NCBI GenBank assembly: GCA_023386795.1
Contig: JAEWJB010000148.1
Span: 1 to 9,973, forward strand
DNA from: Pseudomonadota bacterium
Lineage (GTDB): Bacteria; Pseudomonadota; Gammaproteobacteria; Xanthomonadales; Xanthomonadaceae
DNA length: 9,973 nt
Reading direction: 5' to 3'
The notes under the pieces: generated by a model
Database searches by the model: none
Told to the model about the DNA's origin: nothing
Seen by the model: the letters and a program-made list of their open reading frames with translations, nothing else
Part shown: positions 1-6,802 of the stretch, one piece after another
How the letters are laid out: the number at the start of each line of letters is the position of its first letter
How positions within the stretch are numbered: the stretch's first letter is position 1
Program-made: the position numbers and the translations under genes

Positions 1-187
1 CCATGGATGGCCCGCGTGCGGCGAGTCGAACAGGACGTTCGCCCGAGCCGTGACGCCCCTACCCGCCAGGGCGGCGCCCGCACCGCAAGCCGACGCATCC
101 AACCGCACTGCCAACACGCCAGCGCCCCAAACACCCGCACCCAATCAGCGCTAAGCTCCGCAAAACCCTTCCACCAGCGCACCCAAC
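1..187 (+). other. C-rich leader upstream of hvfA; no supported gene
   Basis: No convincing gene ends or starts here. A short open stretch from position 3 to a TGA at 51-53 could be the tail of a gene outside the window, but nothing in it is recognisable. From about 95 onward the + strand is C-rich and G-poor: by hand count, bases 121-187 hold 33 C, 20 A, 9 G and 5 T. That composition resembles Rho-utilisation regions in bacterial leaders. I see no clear -35/-10 pair and no Shine-Dalgarno before the hvfA ATG. A 5-bp inverted repeat, CGAAC-aggac-GTTCG, lies at 27-41 and has no assigned role. Confidence 0.4.
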
Positions 188-529
188 ATGCCAAAGCCCC
201 GCGCATCGATGAGCAAAGCCGCCCTGCTCGGCACCGCCCTGCTTTCCTCTTCCGCTTTCGCGATGACCGACCTGGCCCAAGGCTACGCGCTGGCGGCCAG
301 CGCCCCGCCTGTCACCGGCAAAGCCGCCGTTCCGCCACCCGCCGAACCCGCGCCACCGGCCGAGAAGCAGGCCGCAGACCCGCAGCATGCCGAAGGCAAG
401 TGCGGCGCCAGCACACCCGCGACAGACCCCAAGGCTGCCGGCAACGCGGGCGCCCAGGACACCGGTACCGCCGCCGACAAGGGCATGGAAGGCAAATGCG
501 GCGAAGGCAAGTGCGGTGCCAGCCGCTGA
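188..529 (+). CDS. hvfA: HvfA-type RiPP precursor (bufferin/metallophore) with three EGKCG cores
   Basis: This is a 113-residue precursor peptide. Residues 8-25 form a Sec-type signal sequence (MSKAALLGTALLSSSAFA) with likely cleavage after AFA-25. A family-typical TDLAQGYALA stretch follows at 27-36, then a Pro/Ala-rich spacer, and EGKCG motifs at 69-73, 101-105 and 106-110. The only cysteines are Cys72, Cys104 and Cys109, one per motif. In Haemophilus HvfA, EGKCG cysteines are reported to be converted to oxazolone/thioamide pairs that bind Cu(I), and in Caulobacter bufferins to thiooxazoles; the same fate and a copper-related periplasmic role are inferred here. The next two genes are the matching maturase and partner, overlapping or coupled. 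The start could also be ATG 209 (residue 8), which gives a shorter n-region; neither ATG has a clear ribosome binding site. The family call is strong; the exact modification and ligand are unproven. Confidence 0.88.
   Translation: MPKPRASMSKAALLGTALLSSSAFAMTDLAQGYALAASAPPVTGKAAVPPPAEPAPPAEKQAADPQHAEGKCGASTPATDPKAAGNAGAQDTGTAADKGMEGKCGEGKCGASR
504..507 (+). promoter_or_regulatory. Ribosome binding site of hvfB inside hvfA
   Basis: AAGG lies 8 nt before the GTG at 516 and is part of the gaa-ggc-aag codons of the third EGKCG core. It is the best ribosome binding site for hvfB and supports a GTG start within hvfA, with translational coupling of precursor and maturase. The assignment rests on position and sequence only. 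Confidence 0.5.
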
Positions 530-1373
530 ACACCGCAGGCCCGCCGCCTCCGCGGTGGGCCTGGGGCTTCGCCGCGCGTTGATTCCCGAACTGCTGGCCG
601 CCGAGCCGGCACCGTTCGATTTCCTCGAATGCGCGCCGGACAACTGGGTAGGCGTGGGCGGCGTCGCCGCCGAGCAGTTGCAGACACTTTCCCGGCGCTA
701 TCCCCTCACCTGTCACGGCCTCTCGCTGTCGCTCGGCGGCGTGGCGCCCCTGGACATGGATTTCCTCGCCGCCACGCGCCGCTTCCTCGATGCGCATTCG
801 GTGGCGCTGTACAGCGAGCACCTGAGTTGGTGCGACGACGGTGCGCAGCTCTACGAGCTGCTGCCCTTGCCGCACAGCGAGGAGGCGGTGGACCACGTCG
901 CCGCGCGTATCCACCAGGTGCAGGACGTGCTCGGCCGCCGCATCGCCATCGAAAATATCTCCCGGTATGCCACCCCGTCGCTCCACGGCACCTCGTTGTC
1001 GGAAGCCGAATTCGTATGCGCGGTGCTCGCCGAGGCGGATTGCGACCTGCTGCTGGACGTCAACAACGTACAGGTCAACGCCTTGAACTTTGGTAGCGAC
1101 GCCACGGCGTTCATCGCGGCCATGCCCTCCGACCGCATCGCCTGCCTGCATGTCGCCGGGCACGATGACGATGCCTCGGGACTGAAGGTCGATACTCACG
1201 CGCGTGCCGTGGACGATGCGGTCTGGCAACTGCTCGCGCACGCGTATCGTTGCCATGGACTGCGTCCCACGCTGCTGGAACGCGACAGCCGCATTCCCCC
1301 GCTCGCGACACTGGCCACCGAATTGCAGCGCATCCGGCAGACCGGTGCAGCACTGGCGCAGGCCGGGCCATGA
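516..1373 (+). CDS. hvfB: HvfB, DUF692/MNIO multinuclear iron RiPP maturase
   Basis: The 285-residue product belongs to the DUF692 (MNIO) family of TIM-barrel enzymes, which use two or three iron ions and oxygen to remodel peptide cysteines. Family hallmarks read in order are VGLGLRRALIPELL (14-27), FDFLECAPDNWVGVGG (34-49), CHGLSLSLGG (66-75), YSEHLSW (99-105), AIENIS (144-149), LLLDVNNVQVNALN (178-191), CLHVAGH (210-216), VDTHAR (225-230) and TLLERD (252-257). Candidate metal ligands are His67, Glu101, His102, Glu146, Asp181, Asn184, His212, His216, Asp226, His228 and Glu255. The frame has no ATG close to the conserved N-terminus. I chose GTG 516, which has an AAGG 8 nt upstream and overlaps hvfA by 14 nt; GTG 555 is the alternative but removes the residues before GLGL. 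The stop overlaps the hvfC start (ATGA). Its substrate is inferred to be the adjacent precursor. The length fits the family and no expected motif is missing. Confidence 0.92.
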   Translation: MPAAEHRRPAASAVGLGLRRALIPELLAAEPAPFDFLECAPDNWVGVGGVAAEQLQTLSRRYPLTCHGLSLSLGGVAPLDMDFLAATRRFLDAHSVALYSEHLSWCDDGAQLYELLPLPHSEEAVDHVAARIHQVQDVLGRRIAIENISRYATPSLHGTSLSEAEFVCAVLAEADCDLLLDVNNVQVNALNFGSDATAFIAAMPSDRIACLHVAGHDDDASGLKVDTHARAVDDAVWQLLAHAYRCHGLRPTLLERDSRIPPLATLATELQRIRQTGAALAQAGP

Positions 1374-2119
1374 GCGGGCTGCGCGAACAGCAGCTGGCCT
1401 TGGCCGCCTATCTGCGCGATCCCGGCGCGCACGCGCCACCTGAGGGCTTTCCACCAGCCTCGGCCTCGCTCTACCGCGAACTGTTCCGAGGCAACATCGG
1501 CCAGTTGCTGGCAGCGAACTTCCCGGTGATCCGCGCCACGCTGGCGGCCGCCGAGTGGAACACCCTGGTCGATGCCTTCTGCCGGCTTCATCGCGCCCGC
1601 ACGCCGCTGTTCCCGCGTTTCGGGGCGGAGTTCGTCGCGTTCCTGGAAGCAGGCGCACTGCCGGGCGTGGCGCCGTGGCTGGCGGCGCTCGCCCGCCACG
1701 AGTGGACCGAGCAATCGCTGCGCATCGACGACACGCCGCTACCCGCGCATGACCCGCATGGCGACCTGCTCGTCGGCATCCCGGTGTGTTCGCCCTGGTT
1801 GCGGCTGGAGCGCTACCAGTGGCCGGTGCACCGCATTGGCCCGGACTTCCAGCCCCCCGCCCCACTCCCCGCACCGCTCTGGCTGCTGGCGCGGCGCCAA
1901 GCCGATGGCACGGTGCGCTTCGCCGAGCTTGGCGAATGGACCGCGCGCCTGCTGCTGCGCTTGATGGCATCCGGCACGGCCAGCGGCAGCCAGCGGATTT
2001 CGCAACTCGCGCGCGAGGCCGGTGCCGAGGGCGATGCGGCCGTCATGGCCGAGGCCCGGGCCTTGCTGCAGCGCCTGCATGCGCAGGGCAGCGTACTGGG
2101 CACGCGCATCGCCACCTGA
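1370..2119 (+). CDS. hvfC: HvfC-type RiPP maturation partner (DUF2063)
   Basis: This 249-residue protein starts on the ATG of an ATGA overlap with hvfB, so the two are translationally coupled. Residues 1 to about 95 match the N-terminal HvfC/DUF2063 domain, once labelled putative DNA-binding: a helix starting LREQQLALAAYLRDP, then LYRELFRGNIGQLLAANFPVIRATL at 34-58 and a WNTLVDAFCRLHRARTPLFPRFGAEFVAFL segment. WLAALARHEWTEQSL follows at 103-117. The C-terminal half (about 125-249) is less conserved and includes LLVGIPVCSPWLRLERYQWPVHRI, typical of these partners. In characterised systems this protein forms a complex with the MNIO enzyme and helps recognise the precursor, so it is probably cytoplasmic and acts before export. 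A role as a transcription factor is unlikely given the gene context. No DoxX-like fourth gene follows; the next gene is rnt on the same strand. Confidence 0.9.
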   Translation: MSGLREQQLALAAYLRDPGAHAPPEGFPPASASLYRELFRGNIGQLLAANFPVIRATLAAAEWNTLVDAFCRLHRARTPLFPRFGAEFVAFLEAGALPGVAPWLAALARHEWTEQSLRIDDTPLPAHDPHGDLLVGIPVCSPWLRLERYQWPVHRIGPDFQPPAPLPAPLWLLARRQADGTVRFAELGEWTARLLLRLMASGTASGSQRISQLAREAGAEGDAAVMAEARALLQRLHAQGSVLGTRIAT

Positions 2120-2157
2120 ATCGCGCCGCACGCTGCAAACAGGGGCTAGGGGCGACC

Positions 2158-2169
2158 TGCTAGGCTATT
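2158..2169 (+). promoter_or_regulatory. Possible extended -10 element just before rnt
   Basis: TG-C-TAGGCT occupies 2158-2166, ending 6 nt before the rnt ATG. If it is a -10 element, transcription would begin at or next to the start codon, giving a leaderless or near-leaderless message. This would fit the lack of a Shine-Dalgarno: the only purine run, AGGGG at 2148-2152, is 20 nt from the ATG. The match to TATAAT is only 3 of 6 and no -35 is visible, so the call is weak. Confidence 0.22.
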
Positions 2170-2172
2170 GCG

Positions 2173-2814
2173 ATGAACGAAAACGTCCAAAGCCCGGGCA
2201 CTGCACCGGGGGTCACGCCGATGTCGCGCCGCTTCCGCGGTTACCTGCCGGTGGTGGTGGACGTGGAGACCGGCGGCTTCGACTGGAACCGCCACGCGCT
2301 GCTCGAGATCGCCGTGGTGCCGATCGAGATGGACGCCAACGGCCTGCTGTTCCCCGGCCAGACCACCAGCGCGCACGTGGTGCCGGCGCCGGGCACGGAT
2401 ATCGACCCCAAGTCGCTGGAAGTCACCGGCATCGTCCTGGACCATCCGTTCCGTTTCGCAAAGGAAGAGAAGGCCGCGCTGGACCACGTGTTCGCGCCGG
2501 TGCGCGCGGCGGTGAAGAAGCACGGCTGCCAGCGCGCGATCCTGGTGGGCCACAACGCGCATTTCGACCTGAATTTCCTCAACGCGGCCGTGGCCCGCAC
2601 GGCGCACAAGCGCAATCCGTTCCATCCCTTCAGCGTGTTCGACACGGTGACGCTGGCGGGCGTGGCGTATGGACAGACGGTGCTGGCGCGCGCGGCGCAG
2701 GCGGCCGGCATGGACTGGAACGCGGCCGACGCACACAGCGCGGTCTACGACACCGAGCAGACCGCGCGCCTGTTCTGCAAGATCACCAACGCCTGGCCGG
2801 CGCCGACGATCTGA
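2173..2814 (+). CDS. rnt: Ribonuclease T
   Basis: RNase T is a 3'-to-5' exoribonuclease of the DEDDh family that trims tRNA, 5S and 23S rRNA 3' ends and takes part in tRNA CCA end turnover; it works as a cytoplasmic dimer. The 213-residue product has the whole catalytic set: Asp30 and Glu32 in VVVDVETGG, Asp132 in VGHNAHFDLNFL, and His188 and Asp193 in AHSAVYDTEQTA. Also typical are RFRGYLPV (21-28), KRNPFHPFSVFDT (146-158) and GQTVLARAAQAAGMDWN (167-183). The length is near the E. coli enzyme. I chose ATG 2173 because RNase T proteins carry 10-20 residues before RFRG; ATG 2221 (residue 17) would leave only three. The gene lies 53 nt after hvfC on the same strand, but its role is unrelated and it probably has its own promoter. 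It converges with the diguanylate cyclase gene 45 nt downstream. Confidence 0.97.
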   Translation: MNENVQSPGTAPGVTPMSRRFRGYLPVVVDVETGGFDWNRHALLEIAVVPIEMDANGLLFPGQTTSAHVVPAPGTDIDPKSLEVTGIVLDHPFRFAKEEKAALDHVFAPVRAAVKKHGCQRAILVGHNAHFDLNFLNAAVARTAHKRNPFHPFSVFDTVTLAGVAYGQTVLARAAQAAGMDWNAADAHSAVYDTEQTARLFCKITNAWPAPTI

Positions 2815-2845
2815 GTCGCCGCCCTCCGGCCACTGCCCACGGCCC

Positions 2846-2857
2846 CGCGGCGCCGCG
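2846..2857. terminator. Palindrome between convergent genes, possible weak terminator
   Basis: The perfect 12-nt palindrome CGCGGCGCCGCG sits in the 45-nt gap between the convergent ends of rnt and the diguanylate cyclase gene. It could form only a 4-bp stem with a 4-nt loop and has no T-run on either strand. Its position suggests a bidirectional stop, but in DNA this GC-rich such palindromes occur by chance. Confidence 0.2.
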
Positions 2858-2859
2858 CG

Positions 2860-5800
2860 CTATCCCAACCGTATCCGGTCGCGTCCATCGCTCTTGGCCT
2901 GGTACAGGGCATGGTCGGCGCGCTGCATCAGCGACGACCCCGACTCGTCCTCGCGCAATTCCGCCACGCCTGCGCTGAAGGTCACCCGCAGTCCCTCGAT
3001 GCCACCCCAGTCCGAACGGGCATGGAACAGCCTGCGGATCCGCGCGCATGCCTCTTCGGCCTCGCCGGCGGGGGTATCGCTCAGCAGGATCGCGAACTCC
3101 TCGCCGCCCAGTCGCGCCGGCAGGTCCGATGCCCGGCATGCGGCAGTCAGCAGCGCGCCCACTTCGTGCAGCACCGCGTCGCCCACCGCGTGGGAGTGTT
3201 GGTCGTTGATGAGCTTGAAGTGGTCGATATCCAGGATCACCAGTGACAGCGGCCGCCCACTGCGCCGTGCACGGCTGAGGTCACGCGCAAGCGCCTCGTC
3301 GAACTGCCGCCGGTTCGGCAGGCCCGTCAGCGCGTCCTCGTGCGCCTGTCGCTCGAACGCGTCCGAACGCAGGCGCAGGCGGGTGAGCAGTTCGCTCTTT
3401 TCCTGGTTGGCCAGCAGCAGCCGTTGCGCCTGCTGTTGCAGGTCCTGCGTGCGCTCGCGCACCAGTTCGGCCAGCCGCTCGTTGCGGCGCTTGTAGCGCT
3501 GGATGCCGAATCGGTACAGCCCGACCAGCAGCAACACCAGCAGCAGCGCGGCGAGCACCTGCACGTCGTGGCGCTGCCACCACAGCGGCGCGACGCTGAA
3601 ACGCAGCACCGCCTCGCGTTCGCTCCAGCGTCCGCCGGGATGGCGCGCGGAGATATGCAGCGTGTAGTCGCCCGGCGCCAGGCCAATGAACTCCACGTTG
3701 CGTTGGCGGCCGCGCTCGATCCAGTCGCTGTCCAGGCCTTCCAGGCGCGTGCGGTACTCGATGCGCTCGGACAGCAGGTAGCTCAGGCCGACATAAGTCA
3801 CAGAAACGCGGCTGCGCCCGGGCGCGCGCAGGCGCGAGGCCCCTTGCCAGCCCTGCACCTGTCCATCGACCTGCACGCTCTCGATCACCGGCGGCGGTGG
3901 CGTGCGTTCGCGGAAGACGTCCAGGCGGGCCGGGTCGAGCGTGGCCAGGCCGCCGGCGGTCGCCACCCACACCGTGCCATTGCGGCGCACCAGCGCGGCC
4001 GGCGCGGAGCTGCCATTGGCCTGCGAGTTCGCCATGCCGTCCATTTCGTTGAAATGCTCGACCGCGATGCGCGGCTGGCGGCCGTCTGCCACGGCATTGA
4101 GCGTGGCCATGTCGGTGCGCATCAGGCCACGGTTGCTGCTGATCCACAGGTTGTTGTCGTGGTCGGCGACCATCTGGAACACCGCATCGACCGGCATGCC
4201 CTGCTCCAGGCCCACGCGCGCGAGCTGCCCATCGCGATACCGGAACAGGCCGCGGTCGGTGGTGATCCACATGTCCGCGCCGGCGCGGTGGAAGCCGAAC
4301 ACCGTGCGCGCGCCGCCCAGCGTCTCCAGGCCCGGGTGTTCCACCTTGCCGTCGCGCAGGATGTACAGCCCCTGGATGGTGCCGATCCACAACGCGCCAC
4401 GGCTGCTCGCCAAGGCAGTGATCAGCCCGGTGGGCACGCCCTCGGTGCGCACCAGCCGCGGCTGGTCGCCCGCCATCGCCACCACGCCGTGCTGGGTCCC
4501 GAGCCATACGGTGCCGCTGTCGTCCACGGTGATGGCACGCAGGTTGCCGGCCGGCAGGTTGTCGCCGAAGCCGTAATGACGCAGCCGCCCGCCGTCGATG
4601 CAGTACAGGCCATCGCCATAGGTGCCGATCCACACGCGGCCAGCGGGGTCCTCGGCCAGGCTCAGCACTGCCGGCGCCCGGCCGTTGCTCTCGGGCAGCG
4701 GGTAGTGGCGGATGTCGCCGTCCTCCTCCACCACGTCCAGGCCGGTCGAACTGCCCACCCACAGCCGGCCATGGCGATCTTCCAACACGCTGCGCGTGTA
4801 GTCGCCACTGAGGCCGTCGCGCCGGGTGAGGTTGGCGATCAGGGTTTCGCGCAGCCGGAACAGGCCGGCGTTGGCGCCGACCCAGATGCTGCCCTCGGCA
4901 TCCTCGAACAGGCTGCTGATGCGCCCGCCGGGAATCGACACGCTCGGCGGGAAGCGCTCCACGCCGCGGCGACCAATGCGGAACAGGCCATTGTTCTCGG
5001 TGCCCACCCACAGCTCGCCACGGCGATCCTGCAACAGCGCGGTGAGATGTCCTTCACCCGGTACGCGGTGCTTGAGCACCGCCTCGCCGTCCTCCAGACG
5101 GTACAGGCCATCGCCGGCAGCGAACCACAGCGCGCCATCCGGTGCCATGTACGGCCACGCCAGTCCGGGCGGCAGGTGGAAACTCGCCGGCGCGCGATGG
5201 AAACTGCCGTCGGTGTCGCGATACACCAGCCCGTCGAAAGTGCCGACCCACACGCGGTCGCGGGCGTCCACCGCCAGGCGCATGTAGCTCACCGGCAGCG
5301 GCATGTCCGGCGGCGCAGGCTGGTAGACCACCTTGCCGTCGGTATCGAGATAGCCCAGGCCGTTGCCCTCGAACAACAGCCACAGCCGGCCCTGGCTATC
5401 GGCCTGCATGCCCTGGATGATCACCTGCGGCGCAGGCGCCTTCTGCGGCCACCAGTGCCAGTCATTGGTGGCCGGGTCGAAGCGGCCCACGTCGCCGCGC
5501 GAATCGCTCAGCCACAGCCGGCCCTGGGGGTCGATGAACAACGTGCCCACGCCGTTGTCGAGCAGGCCGGGGCGGGTGCCACGGTCGAACACGGTGAAAT
5601 CCAGGCCGTTGTAGCGCACCAGCCCTTCCCAGGTGGCGAACCACAAGTGGCCTTCGGCGGTCTGTGCGATGGCGCGGATGGAGTTGTGCGGCAAGCCCTC
5701 GCGCGAGGTCCATACGTCGATGGCGTAGTCGCGCAACGGCGGCGTGCCAGGCGTGGCGGCCGGCGCCGCGCCGGCCAGGCCCAGCAGCGCGACCAGCAGC

Positions 5801-5877
5801 AGCCAAAGCACGCCCCGCCATGGCCGGGCCATGGACACGCGGGTCGACAGGTTTCGCTGCGGGTGGCGCGAAGGCAT
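2860..5877 (-). CDS. Membrane sensor diguanylate cyclase (double propeller, Y_Y_Y, GGDEF)
   Basis: The 1005-residue protein should make cyclic di-GMP from two GTP in response to a periplasmic signal. Domain order: a signal or anchor helix about 23-41 (GVLWLLLVALLGLAG); a periplasmic region about 50-650 with 14 repeats of the form G-x-[LVI]-W-[LVIF]-x-x-x-x-x-G-[LV], such as EGHLWFATWEGLVRY, RDRVWVGTFDGLVYR, RGELWVGTENNGLFRI and NGTVWVATAGGLATL; a Y_Y_Y domain about 689-771; a membrane helix about 772-792; a charged coiled coil about 793-842; and GGDEF about 845-1005. DALTGLPNRR, the metal-binding LDIDHFKLIND, the active GGEEF at 924-928 and the product-inhibition site RASD at 915-918 (RxxD, five residues before GGEEF) are all intact. 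There is no EAL domain. The start is uncertain: ATG 5877 is used, but ATG 5832 (residue 16) gives a more classical signal peptide, and neither has a good ribosome binding site. The gene follows rlmB on the same strand beyond a hairpin, so it is probably transcribed alone. The ligand is unknown. Confidence 0.9.
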   Translation of the reverse strand: MPSRHPQRNLSTRVSMARPWRGVLWLLLVALLGLAGAAPAATPGTPPLRDYAIDVWTSREGLPHNSIRAIAQTAEGHLWFATWEGLVRYNGLDFTVFDRGTRPGLLDNGVGTLFIDPQGRLWLSDSRGDVGRFDPATNDWHWWPQKAPAPQVIIQGMQADSQGRLWLLFEGNGLGYLDTDGKVVYQPAPPDMPLPVSYMRLAVDARDRVWVGTFDGLVYRDTDGSFHRAPASFHLPPGLAWPYMAPDGALWFAAGDGLYRLEDGEAVLKHRVPGEGHLTALLQDRRGELWVGTENNGLFRIGRRGVERFPPSVSIPGGRISSLFEDAEGSIWVGANAGLFRLRETLIANLTRRDGLSGDYTRSVLEDRHGRLWVGSSTGLDVVEEDGDIRHYPLPESNGRAPAVLSLAEDPAGRVWIGTYGDGLYCIDGGRLRHYGFGDNLPAGNLRAITVDDSGTVWLGTQHGVVAMAGDQPRLVRTEGVPTGLITALASSRGALWIGTIQGLYILRDGKVEHPGLETLGGARTVFGFHRAGADMWITTDRGLFRYRDGQLARVGLEQGMPVDAVFQMVADHDNNLWISSNRGLMRTDMATLNAVADGRQPRIAVEHFNEMDGMANSQANGSSAPAALVRRNGTVWVATAGGLATLDPARLDVFRERTPPPPVIESVQVDGQVQGWQGASRLRAPGRSRVSVTYVGLSYLLSERIEYRTRLEGLDSDWIERGRQRNVEFIGLAPGDYTLHISARHPGGRWSEREAVLRFSVAPLWWQRHDVQVLAALLLVLLLVGLYRFGIQRYKRRNERLAELVRERTQDLQQQAQRLLLANQEKSELLTRLRLRSDAFERQAHEDALTGLPNRRQFDEALARDLSRARRSGRPLSLVILDIDHFKLINDQHSHAVGDAVLHEVGALLTAACRASDLPARLGGEEFAILLSDTPAGEAEEACARIRRLFHARSDWGGIEGLRVTFSAGVAELREDESGSSLMQRADHALYQAKSDGRDRIRLG

Positions 5878-5927
5878 GGAGGCGGCGGAGCGGTGGTCGG
5901 GTCGGGAGAGGCAAGAACCGGGCCAGT

Positions 5928-5951
5928 GCCTGCGCACCGACCCGCGCAGGC
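5928..5951 (-). terminator. Hairpin directly after rlmB, likely terminator
   Basis: An 8-bp perfect stem, GCCTGCGC with GCGCAGGC, and an 8-nt loop begins immediately after the rlmB TAA (5954-5952) on the minus strand. No U-run follows, so it is not a textbook intrinsic terminator; it may instead protect the mRNA 3' end or act with Rho. Its place at the end of the rnr-gfa-rlmB run suggests that transcription ends here, before the diguanylate cyclase gene. Confidence 0.5.
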
Positions 5952-6698
5952 TTACCCCTGGCGTTGGCGCACCGCCTCGAACAAGGTCACGCCTGCAGCC
6001 ACCGAGACGTTCAGGCTCTCGATCTCGCCCGGCATCGGGATGCGCACCAGGCCATCGCAATGCTCGCGGGTCAGCCGGCGCAGGCCATCGGCCTCACCGC
6101 CCAGCACCAGCGCCACGTTGCCGCGCAGGTCCAGCGAATACAGGGAGGCCTCGGCTTCGCCGGCCAGGCCGTAAATCCACACGCCCAGCTTCTGGATCTC
6201 GCGCAGGCAGCGCGACAGGTTGGTGACCGCCACCACCGGAATGCGGTCGGCGGCGCCAGCCGAAGTCTTGCGCACGGTCGCGTTGACCGTGGCCGATTTG
6301 TCCTTGGGAATCACCACCGCAGTGACGCCGGCGGCGGCCGCGCTGCGCAGGCATGCCCCCAGGTTGTGCGGGTCCTGCACCCCATCGAGCACCAGCAACA
6401 GCGCCTTGCCGCCGGCGGCCTCGACCAGGCCCGGCAGCTCGCTCTCGGCCCAGGTCTGGGCGGCGGCGTAGCGCGCGGCCACGCCCTGGTGGCGTACCTG
6501 GCCCCCCACGCCGTCCAGCGCTTGCGTGCTGACCCGGCGCACGTCGATGCCCTTGCGGCGGGCGTTTTCTTCGATTTCCTGCAGGCGCGGATTCTTGCTG
6601 CCGGCCTCGACCAACACCTCGCGCACATGGTCGGCGTCGTTTTCGATCGAGGAAGCGACGGCGTTGACGCCGACGATCCATTGGTTCTGCTTGCTCAT
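5952..6698 (-). CDS. rlmB: 23S rRNA (guanosine-2'-O-)-methyltransferase RlmB
   Basis: RlmB methylates the 2'-O of G2251 (E. coli numbering) in the P-loop of 23S rRNA, using S-adenosylmethionine. The 248-residue product has an N-terminal substrate-binding domain (WIVGVNAVASSIEN at 7-20) and a SPOUT trefoil-knot domain with all three motifs: NLGACLRSAAAAGV at 112-125 (Asn112, catalytic Arg118), LVLGGEADGLRRL at 197-209 (Glu202) and RIPMPGEIESLNVSVAAGVTLFEA at 219-242 (Asn230, Ser232). LLLVLDGVQDPHNLG and NATVRKTSAGAA are also diagnostic. The length matches the family's roughly 245 residues. ATG 6698 was chosen because MSKQNQWIVGVNAV fits family N-termini; a TTG at 6722 would add eight unrelated residues. 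No strong ribosome binding site is visible. The gene is third in a minus-strand run after rnr and the broken gfa gene; rnr-rlmB linkage is common in gammaproteobacteria. About 100 nt separate it from gfa, so a promoter of its own is possible. Confidence 0.97.
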   Translation of the reverse strand: MSKQNQWIVGVNAVASSIENDADHVREVLVEAGSKNPRLQEIEENARRKGIDVRRVSTQALDGVGGQVRHQGVAARYAAAQTWAESELPGLVEAAGGKALLLVLDGVQDPHNLGACLRSAAAAGVTAVVIPKDKSATVNATVRKTSAGAADRIPVVAVTNLSRCLREIQKLGVWIYGLAGEAEASLYSLDLRGNVALVLGGEADGLRRLTREHCDGLVRIPMPGEIESLNVSVAAGVTLFEAVRQRQG

Positions 6699-6785
6699 GC
6701 GGACGAGGGGCCGAACGGCCAAGGGGGTGGCGAGGGGGTGCTAATGGTAGGGGTTATGGCCGGTGCTGGCACGGCCCGCGTGGTC

Positions 6786-6802
6786 GTAGGGCCTCGCCCT
6801 AC
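6786..6802 (-). repeat. GTAGGGC hairpin overlapping the gfa stop codon
   Basis: A perfect 7-bp inverted repeat, GTAGGGC-ctc-GCCCTAC, spans the TAG stop of the broken gfa gene (6801-6799). A second, weaker pair of arms, GGCCG and CGGCC at 6758-6762 and 6772-6776, lies just downstream on the minus strand. Such a compact element starting with GTAG recalls the GTAG-type REP sequences of Xanthomonadaceae, but only one copy is in the window. It may equally be a transcription attenuator or an mRNA 3'-end stabiliser between gfa and rlmB. Confidence 0.35.

Noticed and set aside
27..41. CGAAC-aggac-GTTCG inverted repeat as an SOS/LexA box
   Set aside because: The spacer is 5 nt where the Gram-positive SOS box has 4, and gammaproteobacterial LexA boxes differ (CTGT-N8-ACAG). 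One weak palindrome is not enough.
7..582. 191-codon open frame on the + strand over the leader and hvfA
   Set aside because: Arg/Pro/Gln-rich translation; it lies out of frame with the signal peptide and EGKCG motifs, which carry the real signal.
312..1970. 552-codon open frame on the - strand opposite hvfABC
   Set aside because: It runs across three well-supported genes; the Arg/Ala-rich translation matches no family I know.
3340..6174. 944-codon open frame on the + strand opposite the diguanylate cyclase
   Set aside because: It is antisense to a gene with clear domains, its translation is Ala/Arg/His/Gln-rich with no recognisable motif, and long mirror frames are expected in such GC-rich DNA.
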